Assembly (NCBI GenBank): GCA_900544645.1
Contig: UQWG01000069.1
Span: forward strand, 1 to 6,075
Source of the DNA: an uncultured Collinsella sp.
GTDB taxonomy: Bacteria; Actinomycetota; Coriobacteriia; Coriobacteriales; Coriobacteriaceae
Reading direction: 5' to 3'
Length of the DNA: 6,075 nt
The notes beneath the pieces were generated by a model that searched no databases, was not told where the DNA came from, and worked only from the letters and a program-made list of their open reading frames with translations. Positions within the stretch are counted from its first letter, which is position 1; each line of letters begins with the position of its first letter. Shown here one piece after another: positions 1 to 5,257 of this stretch. A program made the translations under genes and the position numbers.

Positions 1-17
1 CCCTCAGGGTATCGGGT

Positions 18-55
18 TCCCACATTCATCCGCACATGTGCGGATGAATGTGGGA
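18..55. repeat. Perfect 38-bp palindrome (19-bp inverted repeat, no spacer)
   Basis: Positions 18-36 are the exact reverse complement of 37-55, with the centre at the CATG of 35-38. As RNA it would form a stem of about 17 bp with a 4-nt loop. No T-run follows, so it is not an intrinsic terminator. Its right end (GGGA, 52-55) runs into a Shine-Dalgarno-like GGAGGT (53-58), so folding could mask that site. A 19-bp perfect arm is very unlikely by chance. It could be a dispersed REP-like element, an operator for a dimeric regulator, or an RNA-processing hairpin; the window does not say which. The dyad is certain and its role is unknown. Confidence 0.9.
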
Positions 56-64
56 GGTGTTCGG

Positions 65-106
65 ATGAAGTTGATAATCAAGGATGAGCTGAGGGAAAGT
101 ATGTGA
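65..106 (+). CDS. Possible 13-codon leader ORF, or tail of an upstream gene
   Basis: An ATG at 65 opens a 13-codon frame, MKLIIKDELRESM, that stops at TGA 104-106. It is preceded by GGAGGT (53-58) with 6 nt of spacing, which is a good ribosome-binding site. The stop overlaps the first bases of the terminator stem that begins at 105, a layout seen in attenuator leaders. However, the same frame is open from position 2, so this could equally be the last codons of a gene starting outside the window. I recognise no family and see no run of regulatory codons, such as repeats of one amino acid. The ORF is seen; its expression is inferred and weakly supported. Confidence 0.22.
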   Translation: MKLIIKDELRESM

Positions 107-138
107 GCTGGTCGGGCTTTGCCCGGCCAGCTCTTTTT
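105..138 (+). terminator. Intrinsic terminator upstream of rsgA
   Basis: The 13-bp stem pairs 105-117 with 121-133 around a TTT loop and has a single G-U pair. Five T residues follow (134-138). This is a textbook rho-independent terminator on the + strand. It most likely ends the transcript entering from the left, though it could act as an attenuator for rsgA, which starts 48 nt further on. TGAGCTG of the 5' arm (104-110) also occurs at 85-91. That upstream copy could offer a weak competing 6-bp pairing with the 3' arm, much weaker than the terminator itself. Confidence 0.9.
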
Positions 139-148
139 GATTTAAAAT
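119..148 (+). promoter_or_regulatory. Weak candidate promoter for rsgA
   Basis: TAAAAT at 143-148 is a reasonable -10 hexamer. TTGCCC at 119-124, 18 nt upstream and inside the terminator stem, is a poor -35 (4 of 6 matches). Because the terminator at 105-138 should stop readthrough, rsgA needs a promoter between about 105 and 175, and this is the best candidate I can find. The predicted transcript would have a 5' leader of roughly 30 nt before the GTG at 187. Confidence 0.35.
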
Positions 149-186
149 ACCTGCTCAGTTGTGATTTTGGCTGCTGGGAGGCGTTT

Positions 187-1371
187 GTGGCTAAGGCTAA
201 GGCTAAAGCGAAGAAAAAGACGACGGGGGCGCGGGCTAAGCGTGACCGTCGTCGGAAACTCGCGACCGAAGCGCCCGTGTCTGCCGAGGAGTTGTTGGCG
301 AGCGTACCGGGGCTCGATGCGCTGCAGGATGTTCCGGCGTTTGATGACCTGCCGGTCGATGAAGCCCAGCAGACTGCCTTTGATGATTTCTGCGCACATG
401 CCGAGGAGCCCGAGCAGATGCAGCTGGGTGCCGTTATTCGCCTGGATCGCGGGTTTCCGCTGGTGGCCACTGCCGACGACACCTTTCGCGCCGAGCATGC
501 CGTGGGGTTTGCCAAGTCGCGCGGCGAGGACGAGGTCCTGCTGCCCGCTGTGGGCGACCGTGTGGCGGTGCGCCGCGCTCCCGGGCACGATATGGGTGTG
601 ATTGAGTGCGTGCTGCCGCGCCGTACGAGCTTTGAGCGTTGGCGCGGCCGTGCCCGCGGAGAGCGTCAGGTGCTCTGCTCCAACGTGGATAGCGTGCTAA
701 TCGTGCAGGCGCTCGGTGCCGGTGAGGTGCTGCTCGACCGCGTGGCGCGCTCGCTGGTGTTGGCGCTCGACTGCGATGCCGAGCCGGTGGTGGTGCTCAC
801 CAAAGCTGACCGCTGCGATGCCGAGGAGCTCGAGCGCGATCTGGACCGCGTGCGCCGCCTGGTGGGTCCGGACGTGCGCGTGATCGTGACGTCCTCTGCC
901 GAGGGCCGCGGCCTGGACGAGGTCCGTGCCTGCGTGCCCGCCGGGAGCTGTGCCATGATTCTGGGCGAGTCGGGTGCCGGTAAGTCGACGCTGCTCAATG
1001 CACTGCTGGGCCACGATACGTTGGCGACCGGCGGTGTGCGCGAACGCGACGACCAGGGCCGTCACACTACCGTTGCGCGCGTGATGGTGGCGCTGCCGGG
1101 CGACGCCGGCGTGATCGCCGATGCCCCGGGCCTGCGCAGCCTACCGCTCGTGGGTCACGAGCGGGGTCTGGCGCGCGCCTTCCCCGAGATTGTCGAGACA
1201 TCGCGCGCGTGCCGGTTTGGCGATTGCACACATACCCATGAGCCGGGTTGCGCCGTTCGCGAGGCCGAGGACGCCGGGCAGATTGACAGCCTGCGTCTGG
1301 AAACGTTCCAAAACCTGGCGTCATCCATGCGCGTGAGCGCTCAAATGCTCGATCCCGATGTCCATCTGTAA
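187..1371 (+). CDS. rsgA: Ribosome small subunit-dependent GTPase RsgA
   Basis: RsgA is a cytoplasmic GTPase that binds the maturing 30S subunit, helps release assembly factors such as RbfA, and hydrolyses GTP when stimulated by the 30S subunit. The motifs occur in the circularly permuted order that defines the family: an OB-fold-like N-terminal region (about residues 55-130), G4 TKAD (205-208), G5-like SSAEGRG (236-242), the P-loop GESGAGKST (260-268), the G2 region HTT (293-295), G3 DAPG (312-315), then a zinc-binding knuckle with Cys342, Cys347, His349 and Cys355. The knuckle spacing matches that of the E. coli protein. The GTG at 187 is chosen as start because GGGAGG (176-181) sits 5 nt upstream. 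An in-frame GTG at 103 would translate through the terminator hairpin. The product is 394 aa, longer than the usual 300-350, mainly because of a Lys/Ala/Arg-rich N-terminal tail of about 25 residues that may contact rRNA. Terminators on both sides make it monocistronic. Confidence 0.96.
   Translation: MAKAKAKAKKKTTGARAKRDRRRKLATEAPVSAEELLASVPGLDALQDVPAFDDLPVDEAQQTAFDDFCAHAEEPEQMQLGAVIRLDRGFPLVATADDTFRAEHAVGFAKSRGEDEVLLPAVGDRVAVRRAPGHDMGVIECVLPRRTSFERWRGRARGERQVLCSNVDSVLIVQALGAGEVLLDRVARSLVLALDCDAEPVVVLTKADRCDAEELERDLDRVRRLVGPDVRVIVTSSAEGRGLDEVRACVPAGSCAMILGESGAGKSTLLNALLGHDTLATGGVRERDDQGRHTTVARVMVALPGDAGVIADAPGLRSLPLVGHERGLARAFPEIVETSRACRFGDCTHTHEPGCAVREAEDAGQIDSLRLETFQNLASSMRVSAQMLDPDVHL
190..213 (+). 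repeat. Hexamer tandem repeat (GCTAAG-like, 4 units) encoding Ala-Lys
   Basis: Directly after the rsgA start codon, four 6-nt units read GCTAAG, GCTAAG, GCTAAA and GCGAAG. They encode Ala-Lys four times and begin the basic tail. Such a short tandem repeat can expand or contract in frame, so the tail length may vary between strains. Confidence 0.8.
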
Positions 1372-1388
1372 TTGATTTTTCCTATGAC

Positions 1389-1423
1389 AGCCGTCTCCCA
1401 ACTGTTCGGGAGACGGCTTTTTT
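1389..1423 (+). terminator. Intrinsic terminator after rsgA
   Basis: A perfect 11-bp stem pairs 1389-1399 with 1408-1418 around an 8-nt loop. A run of six T residues (1418-1423) follows. It begins 17 nt after the rsgA stop codon at 1369-1371, so it ends that transcript and isolates rsgA from the Tad operon. Confidence 0.95.
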
Positions 1424-1453
1424 GCTGCGGAAAAGCCTCGAAACATGCAGCTT

Positions 1454-1568
1454 GCTGACGTGCTGACCAAAACCTTGCCATGAGCTTGACGGGCTGGTCA
1501 GCTTTTGGTCAGCGATTGGTTTGACATCGAAAACCAAGATCGCGATTGCGCCGCTTTGCACTCTGACC
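1454..1568. promoter_or_regulatory. Putative regulatory region of the Tad operon: repeated CTGAC(C) cores, dyads and a -35-like box
   Basis: The 252-nt gap between rsgA and cpaB has no supported gene. It holds an 11-bp perfect inverted repeat, GCTGACCAAAA (1462-1472) with TTTTGGTCAGC (1503-1513). GGTCAGC also occurs at 1496-1502, exactly 11 nt (one helical turn) from the copy at 1507-1513. Further CTGAC cores lie at 1455-1459 and 1564-1568. A second dyad, TTGGTTT (1516-1522) with AAACCAA (1531-1537), overlaps TTGACA (1521-1526), a perfect -35 match. No convincing -10 hexamer lies 16-18 nt downstream, so the promoter call is tentative. The layout suits one or more dimeric regulators controlling pilus expression, but that is inference. 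Confidence 0.4.
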
Positions 1569-1610
1569 GCCCAGACAATGGTGGTACGGGCATTCGCCCG
1601 GCACTGCCAT

Positions 1611-1618
1611 GAGAGGAG
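1611..1618 (+). promoter_or_regulatory. Ribosome-binding site that decides the cpaB start
   Basis: GAGAGGAG at 1611-1618 lies 5 nt before the GTG at 1624. The in-frame ATG at 1609-1611 overlaps this site and has no Shine-Dalgarno sequence of its own. The GTG at 1624 is therefore the better start. Confidence 0.75.
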
Positions 1619-1623
1619 CGGCC

Positions 1624-2283
1624 GTGAACAAGAGCAAGCGCATCGCCATCAGTCTGGTCGCGGGCGTGCTCGCTGCTCTGCTCTGCATGGTTTACGGCTC
1701 GTCGATCCGCTCGCAAGCCGAACGGGTCCAGGCTGAGACCTTGGCCAAGTACGGTGGCGATCGCGTCGAGGTATGCGTCGCGGCGCGCGATATCGATGTG
1801 GGCGAGACCCTCGATGAGACCAATGTCATAACCCAGGAATGGCTGACGAGCCTGTTGCCGCGTGACGCGGCGACCGAGCTGCGCCAGGTGCGCGGCGACG
1901 TGACGACTTCGCGTATTCCCAAAAACGCCGTGATCTGCAATGTCTACACCAAGGCCGAGAGCCACAAGCTCGAGGTGCCTAAGGGCAAAGTCGCCGTTTC
2001 GGTGGCGGTCGATGCCGAGCACTCGGTCGGCGGCGCCACGGGCGTGGGCAGCTACGTGGATGTGTATGTGCAAAAAGACGGCGTAACCGATCGACTGTGC
2101 GGCGCGCACGTGATCGATACCAGTGAGGATTCCGGTGCCACGCGCGAGGGCAAGATCGAATGGGTGACGCTGGCGGCTGACCCCGAAGACGTCAAGGAAC
2201 TGCTGGGAGCCTCGGGCAAGGGAACGGTCAGCTTGACGATTCCCGCCACGGCGCGCGGCAAAAAGAGCGGAGGCGACGAGTGA
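1624..2283 (+). CDS. cpaB: Flp/Tad pilus assembly protein CpaB (RcpC), SAF domain
   Basis: This is the CpaB/RcpC component of a Tad (type IVc) pilus, an anchored extracytoplasmic protein needed for pilus assembly. A short basic start (NKSKR) precedes one hydrophobic segment, about residues 7-24, giving an N-in, C-out topology. Residues 48-68 (VEVCVAARDIDVGETLDETNV) begin the SAF domain, which runs to about 112. A conserved RcpC-type region follows, containing GKVAVSVAVDAEHSVGG and GSYVDVYVQ (about 121-149). The product is 219 aa, somewhat short for the family. In Gram-negative bacteria CpaB works with an outer-membrane secretin; in a single-membrane host its partner must differ. The stop TGA at 2281-2283 shares its last base with the ATG of cpaE, so the two are probably translationally coupled. 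Confidence 0.87.
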   Translation: MNKSKRIAISLVAGVLAALLCMVYGSSIRSQAERVQAETLAKYGGDRVEVCVAARDIDVGETLDETNVITQEWLTSLLPRDAATELRQVRGDVTTSRIPKNAVICNVYTKAESHKLEVPKGKVAVSVAVDAEHSVGGATGVGSYVDVYVQKDGVTDRLCGAHVIDTSEDSGATREGKIEWVTLAADPEDVKELLGASGKGTVSLTIPATARGKKSGGDE

Positions 2284-3932
2284 TGAAGGCGATCTGGCTT
2301 GCGTGCTGCGCGTGCGGCGATTACGGGCTGTTGCAGCGGGAAGTCGAGGGCCGTGATGCGGGTGCACAGGTGCTTCGCGTGGGTGACCTGGACGGGCTGA
2401 TTTCCATGGCGCGGGCGTTTCCGTCGCGCCGCGGGGCTGCCATCATCGCGGCGTCTCTGTTTGATATCGAAGATGTGCGCAAGACTGTTGCGCGCCTGAC
2501 GGCCGAAGGCCGCGTGAGTCGCGTGGTCGTGTTGATAGAAGCGCTCGATCCGTCGGATATCGAGGGACTGTTTCGCGCGGGGGCGACCGAGGTCATCGCT
2601 GCGCACAGCATATGCGGCAACGGGCGCGCGGGCGAGGGAGCGGTTGATTCCGATCGGCGCATGACGATTGAGCCCGATGCTTTTGTTGATAGGGAACCCG
2701 GGGCGCCTCGCGCTACAAGAGGCCCGCGTGTTGATGATTATGGAAAAGCGGAAGCCGAGCATGGTCGGCGCCCCCGGAACCCCCTTGTATACGATGACGC
2801 TGGAGGGCCGGCACAGCATGCTGGCGACTCCCCGGCTGTAGATATGGGATACGTGCACGGCGTGAATCTGGCGGATGAACTCGACGAAGTTGAGGGCTTT
2901 GCCGGGTGCGGCGAGTTGTCGCTGATGCAGCATGAGCAGATTGCACAGAACGAGCCTGCCTTGCAGACCGAACAAGCTGCCATGCCGGCTTGGACGCAGC
3001 GTGTGGTTGCGGCGGGGGAGACGGGGACGCTGTCGCCGACGCCCGCCCCGCCGCCTCCGATGCCGCCGGCAGACGCTGCCGCTCCGCAGCATCGAGCTCC
3101 GGTCATCTGCGCCATTTCGGGTTCGGGCGGTTGCGGCAAGTCGACGATCGTTGCCACCATGGCACACATATCGTCGCTGTTGGGCTTGCGTGCCGCCGTG
3201 CTCGACCTGGACCTGATGTTTGGAAACCTTTACGACTTGTTAGGCGTCGATGCTCCGCGCGATATGGCGGCACTTATCGAGCCGTCGGCGGCGGGCGCGC
3301 TCACCGAGCCGGATATCGTAGCCACATCGATGCGCGTGGCGCCGGGCGTTACGCTCTGGGGTCCCGTCGCGGCACCCGAGCAAGCCGAGCTCATGGCACG
3401 TCCGGTGGAGCTATTGCTTGATGTCCTGCGTCGCGAATCCGACGTGGTCTTTATCGATACCTCGGTCTTTTGGGGCGACGCCGTGGCGGCTGCGGTGGCG
3501 GCGAGCGACCGTTGCCTGGTCGTTGGCGATGCGGCGGTGTCGTCCGCGACATCGGCATCGCGCGTCATTGAACTGGCAAGTCGAGTAGGTGTGCCGCGCA
3601 CGCGCATGAGCGCCGTGTTCAACCGGTTCGGTGCGCGCGGGGCAGACGAGGACGTCGCCATGCGCTTTGAGATTGCCTGTGCGTTGAGCTCAAAGATTCG
3701 TATCGCCGATGGCGGGCAGGATCTCGCCGCGCTCATGGCGTTTGGGCGCGCTGACGAGGCAGTGGGTCAGACGAGCGCTTTCGCGACCAGCGTGCGCGAG
3801 GCCACGCGCGAGATGCTCGTGGAACTGGGGTGCGCCGTCGGCCCTTGGAGCGATATGGTCGCCGACCGTGCAACGCGCACCGAACGCCCGCGTATCCGCC
3901 TTCCCTGGTCGCGCGAGGGTGATCAGCGATGA
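2283..3932 (+). CDS. cpaE: Tad pilus MinD/ParA-like ATPase CpaE/TadZ with N-terminal pseudo-receiver
   Basis: CpaE/TadZ proteins are MinD-like ATPases that help localise the Tad apparatus at the membrane. Residues 1-110 look like an atypical receiver domain: beta strands AAIIAA (about 52-57) and RVVVLIEAL (80-88), then the GATEVI turn, with no phospho-acceptor Asp after the third strand. Residues 110-270 are a long Pro/Ala/Gly/acidic linker ending in a proline run (253-264). The ATPase domain starts near 273: P-loop SGSGGCGKST (279-288), Walker A' LDLDLMFGN (307-315) and Walker B VVFIDTS (388-394). The signature lysine of the deviant Walker A is a serine (Ser281). The start is ATG 2283 (GGAGG at 2269-2273, 9 nt away); GTG 2280, one codon earlier, is also possible with 6-nt spacing. 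The product is 549 aa. The linker contains a stretch whose codon bias belongs to another frame (see 2665-2841). It overlaps cpaF by 4 nt (ATGA). Confidence 0.85.
   Translation: MKAIWLACCACGDYGLLQREVEGRDAGAQVLRVGDLDGLISMARAFPSRRGAAIIAASLFDIEDVRKTVARLTAEGRVSRVVVLIEALDPSDIEGLFRAGATEVIAAHSICGNGRAGEGAVDSDRRMTIEPDAFVDREPGAPRATRGPRVDDYGKAEAEHGRRPRNPLVYDDAGGPAQHAGDSPAVDMGYVHGVNLADELDEVEGFAGCGELSLMQHEQIAQNEPALQTEQAAMPAWTQRVVAAGETGTLSPTPAPPPPMPPADAAAPQHRAPVICAISGSGGCGKSTIVATMAHISSLLGLRAAVLDLDLMFGNLYDLLGVDAPRDMAALIEPSAAGALTEPDIVATSMRVAPGVTLWGPVAAPEQAELMARPVELLLDVLRRESDVVFIDTSVFWGDAVAAAVAASDRCLVVGDAAVSSATSASRVIELASRVGVPRTRMSAVFNRFGARGADEDVAMRFEIACALSSKIRIADGGQDLAALMAFGRADEAVGQTSAFATSVREATREMLVELGCAVGPWSDMVADRATRTERPRIRLPWSREGDQR
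2665..2841 (+). other. Segment of cpaE with coding signal in the +1 frame (compensated frameshift or nested ORF)
   Basis: In the cpaE frame, codons from 2676 to about 2843 have only about 25 of 56 G/C third positions and use AGG, AGA, ACA, GGA and GTA, codons that look uncommon in its neighbours. Shifted by +1, about 45 of 54 third positions are G/C. The positional GC pattern (about 57/45/83%) is then what a real gene of this composition shows. That frame is open from after TGA 2662-2664 to TAG 2839-2841. It includes an ATG at 2677 that would give a 54-aa product starting MLLLIGNPGRLAL, with no clear ribosome-binding site. Homopolymers near both edges (GGGG 2700-2703 and CCCC 2830-2833) are plausible indel sites. 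Counts were made by hand. Confidence 0.55.
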
Positions 3933-5257
3933 GCCTGCAAACGAGGATTAAGGCTGCCGGCGCTGCAGCGGCTGCAGCGCCTGTAGATGCGGGGCGTCGT
4001 CGCGCGGTGAAACGACGCACCAAGCGCGCTGTGATGGACCGCATGGGTTACGACGAAGTGGCGCGTATCAGCGCCTATATCGACCCGGCGCTTGCCCGCT
4101 CGGAATTGCGTCCCGCGGTGGAGGCGGCGCTCAATGTTGAGGAACCGACCGATCTCGCGACGTCCGAACGCGAGACCATCATCGACGAGATTTTGGATGA
4201 CGTGGTGGGCCTGGGGCCGTTGCAGCCGCTCATCGAGGACGACACCGTTACCGAGATCATGATCAACGGCTGCCGCTCGGCTTTCTTTGAACGCGGCGGC
4301 GTCTTGCACCCCATCGAGCATGCGTTTGAGGATGATGAGCAGATCCGTGTGCTTATCGACCGCATCATCTCGCCACTTGGCCGCCGTATCGACGAGCGCA
4401 GCCCCATCGTCAACGCTCGCCTTAAAACGGGCTATCGCGTCAACGCGGTGATTCCGCCTGTGGCGATTGACGGACCGATTCTCACCATCCGAAAGTTCTC
4501 GGACCGCATCTGCTCGCTGGACGAGCTTGTGGGGCTGGGGTCACTGCCGCTTTGGTATGCGCAGCTGCTGTCGTGCGCGGTGTCGCTGCGACAGGACCTG
4601 GCGGTTGCGGGAGGCACGGGATCTGGTAAGACCACCCTGCTCAACGCGCTGTCATGCGAGATTTCCACCGGCGAGCGCATCGTGACGATCGAGGACTCTG
4701 CCGAGCTCAAGTTTGCGCATCATCCGCACGTGGTGCGCCTAGAGGCGCGCGAGGCTTCAATTGAGGGCGAGGGCGCGGTGACGATCCGCGACCTGGTGAC
4801 CAATGCCCTGCGCATGCGCCCCGACCGCATCGTGGTGGGCGAGGTGCGCGGTGCCGAGTGCTGCGACATGTTGCAGGCCATGAATACGGGCCACGACGGG
4901 TCGCTCACCACACTTCATGCGGGTTCAGAACAGGAGACCGTGGTGCGTCTGACGTTGCTTGCACGTTATGGCATCGATCTGCCGAGCGAGCTCATCGAGG
5001 AGCAGATTGCCATGGCGCTCGACGGCATCGTGATGTCCGAGCGCCACGCCGATGGCAGGCGCTTCGTCTCCTCGTATTCGGGGGTGCGTCGCGCCGCGTC
5101 GGGCGGCGTAGAGCTCGAGCGCTATGTGACTTTCGATACCGCCGAGCGCACCTGGGCGCTTGACCGCGAGCCGCCGTTTATCGCAGAAGGCCTGCGGTCG
5201 GGGACGCTCACACAAGAGGAGGTGGACGAATGGAGGTCGCTGTGCCCCTCGTCGTAG
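3929..5257 (+). CDS. cpaF: Tad pilus secretion ATPase CpaF/TadA
   Basis: This is the hexameric GspE/VirB11-family ATPase that powers Tad pilus assembly, and in some systems retraction, on the cytoplasmic face of the membrane. An Ala-rich and basic N-terminus (about residues 1-35) precedes the N-terminal domain containing TEIMINGCRSAFFERGG (108-124). The ATPase core has GYRVNAVIPP (168-177), Walker A GGTGSGKTT (228-236), the Asp box TIEDSAEL (253-260), VRLEAR (269-274), Walker B RIVVGEVRG (300-308) and the His box GHDGSLTTLHA (321-331). All catalytic motifs are intact. At 442 aa it is of normal length. The start ATG at 3929 overlaps the cpaE stop as ATGA and has GAGGG (3915-3919) 9 nt upstream. 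Its 3' end overlaps tadB by 28 nt, and the tadB ribosome-binding site lies inside this gene. Confidence 0.96.
   Translation: MSLQTRIKAAGAAAAAAPVDAGRRRAVKRRTKRAVMDRMGYDEVARISAYIDPALARSELRPAVEAALNVEEPTDLATSERETIIDEILDDVVGLGPLQPLIEDDTVTEIMINGCRSAFFERGGVLHPIEHAFEDDEQIRVLIDRIISPLGRRIDERSPIVNARLKTGYRVNAVIPPVAIDGPILTIRKFSDRICSLDELVGLGSLPLWYAQLLSCAVSLRQDLAVAGGTGSGKTTLLNALSCEISTGERIVTIEDSAELKFAHHPHVVRLEAREASIEGEGAVTIRDLVTNALRMRPDRIVVGEVRGAECCDMLQAMNTGHDGSLTTLHAGSEQETVVRLTLLARYGIDLPSELIEEQIAMALDGIVMSERHADGRRFVSSYSGVRRAASGGVELERYVTFDTAERTWALDREPPFIAEGLRSGTLTQEEVDEWRSLCPSS
3959..3981 (+). repeat. Tandem 9-nt duplication forming a 10-bp inverted repeat near the cpaF start
   Basis: GCTGCAGCG occurs twice in tandem (3962-3970 and 3971-3979), encoding six consecutive alanines. 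The unit is nearly self-complementary, so 3959-3968 is also the exact reverse complement of 3972-3981, with a 3-nt centre. This gives a strong potential mRNA hairpin starting about 30 nt into cpaF. It is a likely site for slippage in whole 3-residue units. Confidence 0.85.
5216..5223 (+). promoter_or_regulatory. Strong ribosome-binding site for tadB inside cpaF
   Basis: GAGGAGGT at 5216-5223 contains a full AGGAGGT anti-16S match and lies 6 nt before the ATG at 5230. It fixes the tadB start and explains the 28-nt overlap with cpaF. Confidence 0.85.

Noticed and set aside
18..55. CRISPR repeat or attachment site interpretation of the palindrome
   Set aside because: Only one copy is present, with no spacers, integrase or direct-repeat partner in the window.
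73..78. GATAAT as a -10 element within the 5' leader
   Set aside because: No -35-like hexamer lies 16-18 nt upstream, and transcripts from it would immediately meet the terminator at 105-138.
1486..1491. TTGACG as a second -35 box for the Tad operon
   Set aside because: No -10-like sequence lies at the right distance, and it falls in the loop of the larger inverted repeat.
1587..1600. Small hairpin CGGGC-ATTC-GCCCG just before the cpaB ribosome-binding site
   Set aside because: A 5-bp stem is easily found by chance in GC-rich DNA, and it neither includes the ribosome-binding site nor precedes a T-run.
1609..1623. ATG 1609 as the cpaB start
   Set aside because: It lacks its own Shine-Dalgarno and overlaps the GAGAGGAG that serves GTG 1624.
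1498..2367. Long open frame on the minus strand across cpaB and its upstream region
   Set aside because: It mirrors cpaB in a GC-rich genome, where antisense frames stay open by composition. It shows no recognisable domain or start signals, while the + strand has clear CpaB features.
2052..3167. Long open frame on the minus strand across the end of cpaB and much of cpaE
   Set aside because: The product is Arg/His-rich and low in complexity, as expected for an antisense shadow. The positional GC pattern even in the anomalous 2665-2841 stretch fits a + strand frame better than this one.
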